The notes under the pieces were generated by a model that had not been told where the DNA came from, ran no database searches, and worked only from the letters and a program-made list of their open reading frames with translations. DNA of 6,399 nucleotides from contig PLKU01000086.1 in assembly GCA_003140705.1 (NCBI GenBank), positions 1 to 6,399 on the forward strand, read 5' to 3'. The position numbers and the translations under genes were made by a program. Of the stretch, positions 1 through 6,222 are shown one piece after another. Position 1 is the stretch's first letter, and each line of letters opens with the position of its first letter. The stretch is from Acidobacteriaceae bacterium (GTDB lineage Bacteria > Acidobacteriota > Terriglobia > Terriglobales > Acidobacteriaceae).

Positions 1-633
1 GATTCACGTGAACCTTCGATAGCGCCGAGCCCCGGTGGCGATTACCGTGCTGCAACCGCTGCATTATCGTTAGGCGGCTGCTTCCAATCGTGTGAAGCGA
101 CAACAGCTTTTGGGCCAGGATCCGAATCGGTCTGTACCGTCTTGGGAACCAAAGTCGTGGTTCCCGTCGATCCTGACGTGGATAGATCAGGTATGGCGCT
201 CGCGCGCAGTTCAAGGCTCGAGATCAAATTTCGAAAAGTCGCCGTCTTGTGGGGGCGGTCTAGCTGTAACAGCCTGAGGGAACTGAAACTACCACCAATC
301 AGCTCTTCATGCTTACTACGGTCTTTATTCTGCCAGAATCCCTGGTCCGGGCACACTCTTGTGACGAAGATTGCCCGAATCGTGGTCCCGATAGACATGT
401 TCCATCTTGTAGGCATCATGTCCGGTAATTATTCCCTCAAGGCAAGTGTTCGGTCTAAGCGCGTCATTTTATTGGCTCGGCGCAGACCTGATGAATCTCG
501 CCAAAATTCCGGGATTGGCGCGCCGGTGGCGTCGATCGGCGGAGCGGGTACGTTAGACGGAGTATTTCTGGTTGGGATTGTTGCGGTACTGCTGGCTTCA
601 ATGATTCAACCGGACGCAAGAAGGGCCGTGTGA
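1..633 (+). other. Doubtful open frame running in from the left edge
   Basis: This frame has no stop from base 1 to the TGA at 631-633, so it could be the 3' end of a gene starting outside the window. The only start-like codon near its annotated-length form is a TTG at 142, with no ribosome binding site. The translation is not recognised. Its only structural feature is a hydrophobic stretch near the C-terminus (VFLVGIVAVLLASM) followed by a short charged tail. Codon choice is unbiased, which argues against coding. A run of 210 codons without a stop is longer than expected by chance, but it could be a shadow of G+C-rich composition or a decayed gene. Confidence 0.15.
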
Positions 634-674
634 CAGGAGGGGTTATTAAAGACGGATTTCAAAATCCTGTCACA
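629..674. repeat. 10-bp perfect inverted repeat, 26-nt spacer
   Basis: The arms are TGTGACAGGA (629-638) and TCCTGTCACA (665-674), exact reverse complements. The left arm contains the stop codon of the doubtful open frame ending at 633. An alternative smaller hairpin, GGATT/AATCC around a TCAA loop (654-658 with 663-667), lies inside and shares bases with the right arm. There is no T-tract on either strand, so an intrinsic terminator is not well supported. It could be a recombination or binding site, or a structured 3' end. Confidence 0.4.
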
Positions 675-765
675 TCGGCGTTTCAGGTGACTTATCAGCG
701 AAGGAGTGTCCAAATCGCGTTCAATGAGTGCACTTGGCCTGTTGGCGACAGTTGACGTTGTTACC

Positions 766-786
766 CAGGGAAGTTGATCAACCCTG
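766..786 (-). terminator. Candidate hairpin downstream of the minus-strand gene (weak)
   Basis: CAGGG (766-770) pairs with CCCTG (782-786) around an 11-nt loop that itself contains the palindrome GTTGATCAAC (773-782). It lies about 58 bp past the TAG of the minus-strand gene. A second small hairpin, CGACT/AGTCG at 824-836, lies 8 bp past that stop. Neither is followed by a run of U on the minus-strand transcript, so if transcription ends here it is probably not classical intrinsic termination. Confidence 0.2.
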
Positions 787-843
787 ACCGACTTCTGCAC
801 CCGGATGGAGTTTTGGCGACGCACGACTCGCAGTCGAGTACGC

Positions 844-2166
844 CTACCAGCAGTACGTGGCAACAACGTCAGGAGCCCCGGGAAGCTGGTTAGTGACGGT
901 GGTGTGCAAAACAATCTGTATATTCTTCTTTTCCCAGTCTTTGGGGAGGGACTTCACCAGCGCCGAGATGGACTGCGGATTGGCTAGGAACTCGGCGGCT
1001 GCGCGCGTACCTGCGTGCCCGATTCCCGCGGCGGTGATGACCGTCGTACCTGTTTTGGAGTTCAACACACGGGATACGATCGCGTAGTCCTCTGCAAATT
1101 CGTGAGCATTGGTAGACCAGTGCTTCTGAGAGTCTGAGCGGTCCACGATGGCATCAGCCCCTTTGAAGACATAACGCAGATTCTCAGTCATGGTAAGAGT
1201 CCAGGAGTTGTTGTGCGCGCCAATCAGGATCGTGGGATGTTCGCGTAGATCGCCAAACGCTACATCGCTTCCGAATCGAACGTCGAATTGCTTGTTGCGA
1301 TGCACCAGCAAGGACACGATCTTTGTTGTTGCCGCGACATCGCCAATTGTGACGAACGTATCCTTTGCGGCATAAAGATCTTGAGCGTCAATCTTGGTGC
1401 CCGGGGGCAATGGGATATAGGATTCGAATCCCATTTCCTCAGCTTGGCTGCGGGGGTGTTTCTGGTAGTACGCATCGACGTAGGCGGAAGACAACTGATA
1501 GACAGCATTGCCACCGACATAGATCAAGGTTGTATGAGGGTTATCCAAAATGGGCGACCAGAATTGATTGAAGGCACGCTCCTCAGAAGATGCAAGGTAG
1601 TGCGGTATTGCCCAAGCCAGGAGTACAACCGGAGCGGCAATCGCAATCCACCAAATGCGCCTCCGGATTCCTGAAGAGGTTGGCGCAAGACCGAGCCCTG
1701 CAACCACGTGAGATGCCGGCGGGATAATTGGCTGGCCCCGTTTCGGTCCGTGCTGAGGAACCGGCGGCAACGGAACCGTATTGGTGCCAGCCCATTCGAA
1801 GATGGCCTTAAACGAGCCGGAAGGAACGCTGATGAGGACAGAATCCTCACGCGCTGTTTGATAGTAGAGTGCCAGCCGCTTCCTGATCTCAGCGGCGCGT
1901 CCGCGAACGATTGGATCATCGTTTGTGTCGTAATCGGGCTTTCTGTTAAAAACATTCGCTCCGACGACTCGTTCCTTGAGCATCTCAAGGTGGCCGGCGA
2001 GAGTTTGATTGACGATGTACTGCAACAGTTCCTGGGACTGTTTGCTGGAGTGAAAAGGGGTACTTTGCAGGATCGAAGACAACGTTTTCTCGATTTCTGC
2101 CGCAGGTACCCCGTCCGAGCGCTCTTGCCGCTCTTGAAAGTCGTCCTTTTCAACCGCATGCGCCAT
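844..2166 (-). CDS. Membrane-anchored regulator-like protein with extracytoplasmic sensor-like domain
   Basis: The product is 440 residues. Residues about 24-125 form a domain I know from many Acidobacteriota proteins. Its landmarks are SQELLQYIVNQTLAG (44-58), LKERVVGANVF (63-73), YDTNDDPIVRGRAAEIRKRL (79-98), a YY pair at 101-102 and a closing VPSGSF (114-119). The layout resembles a winged helix, so DNA binding is inferred, not shown. A Pro-rich linker (about 128-165) leads to RRR (168-170) and one membrane helix (about 171-191). By the positive-inside rule the N-terminus is cytoplasmic. Residues 192-440 form an extracytoplasmic domain of unknown function, ending in a VVATYCW tail that resembles family C-termini, so the protein looks complete. 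The ATG at 2166 is chosen because GAGG (2173-2176) sits 6 nt upstream. A TTG at 2226 would add 20 residues but has no comparable site. The gene is divergent from the TonB-dependent receptor, which it may control (inference). No frameshift is seen. Confidence 0.82.
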   Translation of the reverse strand: MAHAVEKDDFQERQERSDGVPAAEIEKTLSSILQSTPFHSSKQSQELLQYIVNQTLAGHLEMLKERVVGANVFNRKPDYDTNDDPIVRGRAAEIRKRLALYYQTAREDSVLISVPSGSFKAIFEWAGTNTVPLPPVPQHGPKRGQPIIPPASHVVAGLGLAPTSSGIRRRIWWIAIAAPVVLLAWAIPHYLASSEERAFNQFWSPILDNPHTTLIYVGGNAVYQLSSAYVDAYYQKHPRSQAEEMGFESYIPLPPGTKIDAQDLYAAKDTFVTIGDVAATTKIVSLLVHRNKQFDVRFGSDVAFGDLREHPTILIGAHNNSWTLTMTENLRYVFKGADAIVDRSDSQKHWSTNAHEFAEDYAIVSRVLNSKTGTTVITAAGIGHAGTRAAAEFLANPQSISALVKSLPKDWEKKNIQIVLHTTVTNQLPGAPDVVATYCW

Positions 2167-2172
2167 CAATAG

Positions 2173-2176
2173 CCTC
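2173..2176 (-). promoter_or_regulatory. Ribosome binding site deciding the start at 2166
   Basis: On the minus strand GAGG is followed by a 6-nt spacer and then ATG. This favours the 440-residue form over the 460-residue reading that begins at the TTG at 2226. Confidence 0.6.
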
Positions 2177-2411
2177 AAATTCCCCGCTTTGAACGGACTG
2201 TACCCCCTTTCGAGTGCTCTTGACAAGTCAGAATCTTGGCTCGTTGCCGAGTTCCTAAAAGTCCTGCGAAGTCAATAGGATGCAGTTATTCATCTCGTCG
2301 ATTTGGAACGACTGGGCCTGCACTCCAATCGAGGAACAGTAAGGGGTTGTGAATCAATGTCCTGCGAGAAGTTGACGGGAAGCTGCGAATGCGGGAACGC
2401 TCTCGAACAGT

Positions 2412-2444
2412 ACCGTACAGTACGTTGCCATTCTGAACGTACGG
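2412..2444. repeat. Cluster of GTAC-centred inverted repeats, candidate operator
   Basis: Three symmetric elements overlap. CGTACAGTACG (2414-2424) is a 5+1+5 palindrome. GTACGTT (2420-2426) and AACGTAC (2436-2442) are exact reverse complements with a 9-nt gap. CCGTAC (2413-2418) pairs with GTACGG (2439-2444). The TTGCCA at 2425-2430 overlaps the second element. The dense symmetry, midway between two divergent genes, suits a dimeric regulator binding site, but the binder is unknown. Confidence 0.4.
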
Positions 2445-2501
2445 GTCGTCTTCTTGTGCGTGTTATACAGGCTGGCCCACAGAGTGTGCTGTAGGAATGT
2501 C

Positions 2502-2517
2502 AGCCGATCTATCGGCT
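2502..2517. repeat. 16-bp near-perfect palindrome in the receptor leader
   Basis: AGCCGAT and ATCGGCT are exact reverse complements flanking a central CT. As RNA it could form a 6-bp stem with a TCTA loop. It ends 89 bp before the receptor start codon and has no following T-tract, so it could be an operator or a leader hairpin rather than a terminator. Confidence 0.4.
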
Positions 2518-2560
2518 TGACGCGGAGACCCTATCTCCCCCCCAGAAAGTGCTTGGGCCA

Positions 2561-2614
2561 ATGAAGAAAAAAGCGAGATCGACAGGGAAAAGCCTCAGGA
2601 GGCAGCATGACTAG
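2561..2614 (+). other. 17-codon micro-ORF overlapping the receptor start
   Basis: An ATG at 2561 opens a frame encoding the very basic peptide MKKKARSTGKSLRRQHD, stopping at TAG 2612-2614, 5 bp beyond the receptor ATG. It spans the receptor's ribosome binding site, so its translation could affect receptor initiation. There is no clear ribosome binding site of its own, so it is probably fortuitous. Confidence 0.15.
2597..2602 (+). promoter_or_regulatory. Strong ribosome binding site of the receptor gene
   Basis: A full AGGAGG lies 4 nt before the ATG at 2607. This fixes the start, which also places a good signal peptide at the N-terminus. Confidence 0.75.
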
Positions 2615-4601
2615 ACTACGTTTCGCACTTTTGGCAGTCTTGATAGCCATCATGGCCGTTGGATTGCTAAACATTCCGGCTCTCCGTGCGCAAACATTGA
2701 GTTCCACCGCGGCCTTGTCGGGCACGGTTTCAGACCCCTCCGGCGCCAGGGTTCCGAAGGCAACCGTGAAGCTCACCAACGCTCAGCAGGGAATCAGCCG
2801 AGCCTCTTCAGCCGGCGCGGCCGGAGAGTTCTCGTTCGCCCTGCTGCCTACCGGCACCTACACTGTTGAGGCCAGCGCCTCGGGGTTCAAGACCACCCGC
2901 CAAACCGGAATTGTCCTCAATGCAGGGGACTCTCTGACCGAGAACATTCAATTGTCCATCGGCACCTCTGAGCAGGTGATGGTTTCCGAAACAGGGACCC
3001 AGTTGCAGACCGAGGATGCTAATGTCGGCACCGAGATTGCCCAAAAGCAGGTTGACGAGCTTCCTCTCAACTTCAGAAATGTGCTCGGCTTGGTGCTGTT
3101 GAACTCTTCGGTGAACAACCAGACCCAGCAGCAGTTATTGGCGGCTGGCGGCGCGGAGGATACGGCCGACCAGGACTTGTCCTTCATGAGCTTTGGCGGC
3201 GGCTTCTTCGGAACCACGGCATTTCTTCTTGATGGAGGCTGGAACGTTGCCGGCGGCTGGGGCGGAACCATTTATGTGCCCGCGGTGGACACCACCCAGG
3301 AATTCAAGGTAACTACGAATTCGTTCTCCGCTGAGTACGGATGGAGCACCGGCAATGTGGTGAACATGATTACCAGATCCGGCACCAGCGACGTCCATTT
3401 CACTTTGAGCGAGTACCTCCGCAACAACGATTTGGACGCCAACACCTACTTCCGTAATCTGTCCCACCTCCCCATTACTCCGGACCATCGCAATCAGTTT
3501 GCAGCTGCCGGCGGGGGACCGCTGTATATACCGGGCATTTACCGGCAACGCGCCAAGACGTTCTTTTTTACCAACTATGAGGGCCTGCGCCTCAATAACG
3601 CCGGTACCTATGGCGCCAATGTGCCCACCACCCAACAGGAGGGGGGCGACTTTTCGGCGCAGCTCGGCGCTCAGCTTTCGGGTGCCGCGGGCACGGATTC
3701 CTTGGGAAGGCCAGTCTACGCAGGCGCCATCTACAACCCCTACACCACCCGGCAAGTTCTGGCCACCAGCGGCCCGAATGCGGGAAAGATGGTGACCATC
3801 CGCGATCCCTATCCTGGAAACAAGATTCCCTCCAGCGGCGCAGGGGCAATCGATGCCCTCGCGGCGAAGTTTGCAGCCGGGAATTACTGGCCGGCCCCGA
3901 AGAATCCAACGAGCCAATTCAACTACAACGTCTCGGGTTCGCAATCAACTCAATCCAACGAGTACGGAATTCGAATCGACCACCACTTTAACGCCAACAC
4001 CTCGATGTACGGCCGATGGTCGCGAAAGTGGGAGACCAAGGCCGGTTCTCCGGCCTACTACGGAGCCGACGATGTAGCCGGACCCGAGGTCTACAACCCG
4101 GACAACCGGTACAGTATCGCCACCGGCGCCTCGCACATCTTTTCGCCCACATTTGTTCTGAATGGCGCCGTGGAATTCAATCGATGGACGGAAGGAAACG
4201 ACACCCAGAGCTTCGGGTTCAAGTCTTCCGCGCTCGGTTTGCCCGGCATCATCGACACGTATTCTCCGCAGTTTCCGCAGGTTGGTTTCGGCGCCAGCAA
4301 CTATGCTCCTCTGGGAGCAACCACCGGCTTCGGCCAAGCCAGTTTTGCGAACAATGCGGGTTCCGCTTCGATCGACCTCAACAAGATGCACAAAGCGCAC
4401 TCCCTTTCGTTCGGGTATATGGGCGCTGTAATTGACATATATGGCGGCAGGATTGCTCCCACGCAATTCAACTTCTCAAATGCCATGACGTCAGGTCCCG
4501 ACCCGAACAACGCGACAACGGCCGGAGATGCGTTCGCTTCCTTTATGTCCGGCGCCGGTACCGGCGGCTCCACAGGGTTTAACGCATTTCCGGCGTCGTA
4601 G
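2607..4601 (+). CDS. TonB-dependent receptor, N-terminal part (signal peptide, regulatory-like domain, plug, first half of barrel)
   Basis: This part has 664 residues before the amber codon. Residues 1-28 are a Sec signal peptide (TRLR, then a hydrophobic core, then ALRA before Q29). Residues about 35-125 form a carboxypeptidase-regulatory-like beta-sandwich (CarboxypepD_reg/PF13620 type), with GTVSDPSGARVPKATVKL (39-56), GEFSFALLPTGTYTVEASA (73-91) and GF at 93-94. Residues about 130-255 are the plug, with DELPLNFRNV, FLLDGG near 206 and GNVVNMITRSGT near 249. The barrel starts near 256, with landmark FFFTNYEGLR near 317-326. The mature protein would sit in the outer membrane and take up or bind a ligand using TonB energy. 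The substrate cannot be read from sequence, and these receptors are often assigned to polymers or plant-derived carbon. As a stand-alone product it has only half a barrel and is unlikely to work. Confidence 0.85.
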   Translation: MTRLRFALLAVLIAIMAVGLLNIPALRAQTLSSTAALSGTVSDPSGARVPKATVKLTNAQQGISRASSAGAAGEFSFALLPTGTYTVEASASGFKTTRQTGIVLNAGDSLTENIQLSIGTSEQVMVSETGTQLQTEDANVGTEIAQKQVDELPLNFRNVLGLVLLNSSVNNQTQQQLLAAGGAEDTADQDLSFMSFGGGFFGTTAFLLDGGWNVAGGWGGTIYVPAVDTTQEFKVTTNSFSAEYGWSTGNVVNMITRSGTSDVHFTLSEYLRNNDLDANTYFRNLSHLPITPDHRNQFAAAGGGPLYIPGIYRQRAKTFFFTNYEGLRLNNAGTYGANVPTTQQEGGDFSAQLGAQLSGAAGTDSLGRPVYAGAIYNPYTTRQVLATSGPNAGKMVTIRDPYPGNKIPSSGAGAIDALAAKFAAGNYWPAPKNPTSQFNYNVSGSQSTQSNEYGIRIDHHFNANTSMYGRWSRKWETKAGSPAYYGADDVAGPEVYNPDNRYSIATGASHIFSPTFVLNGAVEFNRWTEGNDTQSFGFKSSALGLPGIIDTYSPQFPQVGFGASNYAPLGATTGFGQASFANNAGSASIDLNKMHKAHSLSFGYMGAVIDIYGGRIAPTQFNFSNAMTSGPDPNNATTAGDAFASFMSGAGTGGSTGFNAFPAS

Positions 4602-4607
4602 TACTAC

Positions 4608-6215
4608 TTGCATGGGGGGTATCTCCAGGACAATTGGAAGGTGGCTCGCAAGCTGACCCTGAACCTGGGCTTCCGCTATGAACTGCAGACCCCGATCACA
4701 GCGAGGGCCAATGATCAGGCGTACTTCGACTTCCATGCCCTCAATCCGATCAGCGCCGCGGCCGGGGTGCCGGCTTACGGGGAAATCGTCTACGCCACGC
4801 CGGGCCACCGCAATCTCTACAACTTCAACTGGGACGACGTGGCTCCCCGCATCGGATTCGCATACAACGTCGCGCCCAAGCTTGTGCTGCGCGGCGGCTT
4901 TGGTCTTTATTACTCCAGAAACTTCTTTGGCAATGGACCGAACCCTGGGTATTCTCAATCGACGAATTGGACTCCCTCGGTCAACGGGATCACGGTCGTA
5001 CAGCCGCTCGCCCAGGCATTCTCAACCGGCGTTCTGCCGGTCACCGGGAACGCGCTGCACGGCCTCACAAACGTCGGTCAGGGCGGCGGCGGCGTCGATC
5101 CATATCATCCGGATCCCCGCATCAAGCAGTTCATGGTTGGATTCCAGTACGCGTTCACGCCGAACGACCTGCTGGATGTCAACTATGTGGGCAACCGCGG
5201 AACTCGGATCATCTTGGAAGGCATGAACTACGGGCAACTGAACCCGCAGTATCTCTCCATGGGTTCAGCGCTGAACAACCCGGTGGCTAATCCGTTTGCA
5301 GCAGCCATGAACGCTCTGAACCTCCCGACCAGTTCCTGCGGACTGAGCTCGCCGACCGTTTCGCAGGCGCAATTGCTTGAGCCGTATCCGGAGTTCTGCG
5401 GAGGCGCCCCTGCCTCCCAGGAAACGGCCGGCTTCTCCAGCTACAACTCGTTGCAGGCGAGTTTCACCCACCGCGTCAGCTGGGGCCTGATCTTCATGGC
5501 CTCCTACACCTACGCGAAGTTCCTCGACGATACCGACGGAGCGGAACAATGGGCAAACATCAGCAGCGGAGGCGCCAGCATCCGCAATTACTACGACTTG
5601 AAGGCAGATAAATCAGTCGACGGAACGGATGTCCCGCAGTCTCTCGCTTTGAACTACGTGTATGAGTTGCCGGTTGGCCGGGGCAAGAAGTTCGGAAGCA
5701 ACATGAACCCCATCGCGGACGAAATCGTCGGCGGCTGGCAGGTCTCCGGCATTACCCACGTGCAGGCTGGTTTCCCCTTGTCGATCAATGCCAACAATAA
5801 CGGTGCAAGTCTCTGGGGCGGGAATCAACATGCGAACCTGACCGGAGCCGCGATGAAGGGCACAGGTCAGTGCGGGGCGGGCACCAGTAACCCCATCTCT
5901 GTGGGAACCAAGTACTGCTTCTTCAACCCGGCAGCCTTTTCACAGGCTCCCGCATACACGTTTGGCAGTGCCCCGCGTTACTTCTCGAACCTCCGGGCTC
6001 CCGGTTTCGTCGACGAAGATCTGGGGATTCAGAAGTGGTTCAACATCACGGAGAAGTTCCGCCTGCAGTTCACCGCACAGTTGTTCAACGCGTTCAACCA
6101 CGCCAACTTCGACTCGCCCGATGTCAACCTCGGGGACGCAGGAACCACAATGGGAGAGTCCAGCAATACCCAGGGACCAAGGCAGGTCCAGTTGTCGCTC
6201 AAGCTGGTTCGGTAA
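4608..6215 (+). CDS. TonB-dependent receptor, C-terminal half of barrel (same frame, after the amber)
   Basis: This is the continuation of the gene starting at 2607. The nominal start is a TTG at 4608 with no Shine-Dalgarno sequence, signal peptide or plug, so independent translation into a working protein is not credible. Visible barrel signatures are QDNWKVARKLTLNLGFRYE (the classic acidobacterial receptor strand), WDDVAPRIGFAYNV, LRGGFGLYY, DVNYVGNRGTRI, FSSYNSLQASFTHR, ASYTYAKFLDD, LNYVYELPVGRGKKFG, GGWQVSGITHVQAGFPLSI and EKFRLQFTAQLFNAFNHANFDSP near the end. It finishes PRQVQLSLKLVR before TAA 6213-6215. The last residue is Arg, where outer-membrane proteins usually end in Phe or Tyr. 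The next gene begins 7 bp later. Confidence 0.82.
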   Translation: MHGGYLQDNWKVARKLTLNLGFRYELQTPITARANDQAYFDFHALNPISAAAGVPAYGEIVYATPGHRNLYNFNWDDVAPRIGFAYNVAPKLVLRGGFGLYYSRNFFGNGPNPGYSQSTNWTPSVNGITVVQPLAQAFSTGVLPVTGNALHGLTNVGQGGGGVDPYHPDPRIKQFMVGFQYAFTPNDLLDVNYVGNRGTRIILEGMNYGQLNPQYLSMGSALNNPVANPFAAAMNALNLPTSSCGLSSPTVSQAQLLEPYPEFCGGAPASQETAGFSSYNSLQASFTHRVSWGLIFMASYTYAKFLDDTDGAEQWANISSGGASIRNYYDLKADKSVDGTDVPQSLALNYVYELPVGRGKKFGSNMNPIADEIVGGWQVSGITHVQAGFPLSINANNNGASLWGGNQHANLTGAAMKGTGQCGAGTSNPISVGTKYCFFNPAAFSQAPAYTFGSAPRYFSNLRAPGFVDEDLGIQKWFNITEKFRLQFTAQLFNAFNHANFDSPDVNLGDAGTTMGESSNTQGPRQVQLSLKLVR

Positions 6216-6222
6216 GGTACCT

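Larger units (their letters stand above)
1..843. other. Region without a supportable gene
   Basis: I see no recognisable protein family or RNA gene in this stretch. On the plus strand one frame is open from the first base to the TGA at 631-633 (210 codons). On the minus strand an ORF of 125 codons covers 42-419. The two overlap, so at most one can be real. Neither has a convincing Shine-Dalgarno sequence, and the plus frame uses many A/T-ending codons (TTA, ATA, TCA, CGT), unlike the G/C-ending bias of the receptor gene at 2607. The right part (about 629-840) contains several inverted repeats listed separately. It lies downstream of the minus-strand gene ending at 844, so it may be partly 3' untranslated sequence. 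Confidence 0.6.
2167..2606. promoter_or_regulatory. Divergent intergenic control region
   Basis: These 440 bp separate the start codons of the minus-strand regulator-like gene and the plus-strand receptor gene, so promoters for both should lie here. I could not find a convincing -35/-10 pair. A perfect TTGACA at 2220-2225 and a TTGCCA at 2425-2430 (plus strand) lack a matching -10 at 16-18 bp. The TATACA at 2464-2469 lacks a -35. Distinctive content is the GTAC-centred inverted repeats at 2412-2444, the 16-bp palindrome at 2502-2517, a run of seven C at 2537-2543, a short reading frame at 2561-2614 and the receptor ribosome binding site. The primary sigma factor may recognise diverged boxes, or the promoters may be activator-dependent. 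Confidence 0.5.
2607..6215 (+). pseudogene. TonB-dependent receptor gene interrupted by one in-frame TAG
   Basis: Read through a single TAG at 4599-4601, this frame gives 1202 codons, a normal length for an acidobacterial Oar-like TonB-dependent outer-membrane receptor. The codons before the stop (CCG GCG TCG) and after it (TAC TAC TTG) are in one frame. The joined protein runs FPAS-[stop]-YYLHGGYLQDNWKV. In relatives I recall, this barrel segment has a Gln just before the YY, followed by GYxQDDWKV, so the stop is best explained as CAG changed to TAG, codon 665. Nothing else is broken over 3.6 kb, so the change is recent, a sequencing or assembly error, or read through. I label it a pseudogene because, as written, the product would lose about half its barrel. 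Confidence 0.7.

Noticed and set aside
42..419. 125-codon minus-strand open frame
   Set aside because: It overlaps the plus-strand open frame, has no well-placed ribosome binding site and shows no recognisable family. It is low-complexity in Ser/Thr/Pro near the end.
629..690. tRNA gene suggested by GGATTTCAAAATCC
   Set aside because: There is no D-arm, no T-arm with TTCRA loop and no acceptor stem around it. Aligned as a 7-nt anticodon loop, the closing pair would be T-T.
2220..2225. Perfect TTGACA as a -35 box for the receptor
   Set aside because: There is no acceptable -10 at 16-18 bp, and it lies about 380 bp from the receptor start codon.
2471..2490. Possible sigma-54 promoter (TGGCCC ... 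GTGC)
   Set aside because: The GG and GC elements are 2 bp too far apart for a -24/-12 promoter.
2537..2543. Seven-C run as a phase-variation tract
   Set aside because: It is short and outside the coding region, with no promoter boxes placed so that length changes would matter.
3135..3944. 269-codon minus-strand open frame inside the receptor gene
   Set aside because: It is antisense to a clearly recognisable receptor coding sequence with good domain matches, and is a typical shadow in G+C-rich DNA.
4554..4565. 12-bp palindrome GCCGGTACCGGC close to the amber codon
   Set aside because: It lies in codons for a Gly-rich barrel loop (GAGTGGS) and is explained by G/C-rich codon choice. There is no sign of an insertion or excision scar.
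4608..6215. Independent gene starting at the TTG at 4608
   Set aside because: There is no ribosome binding site, signal peptide or plug, and the sequence continues the upstream receptor in the same frame. It is better explained as the second half of an interrupted gene.
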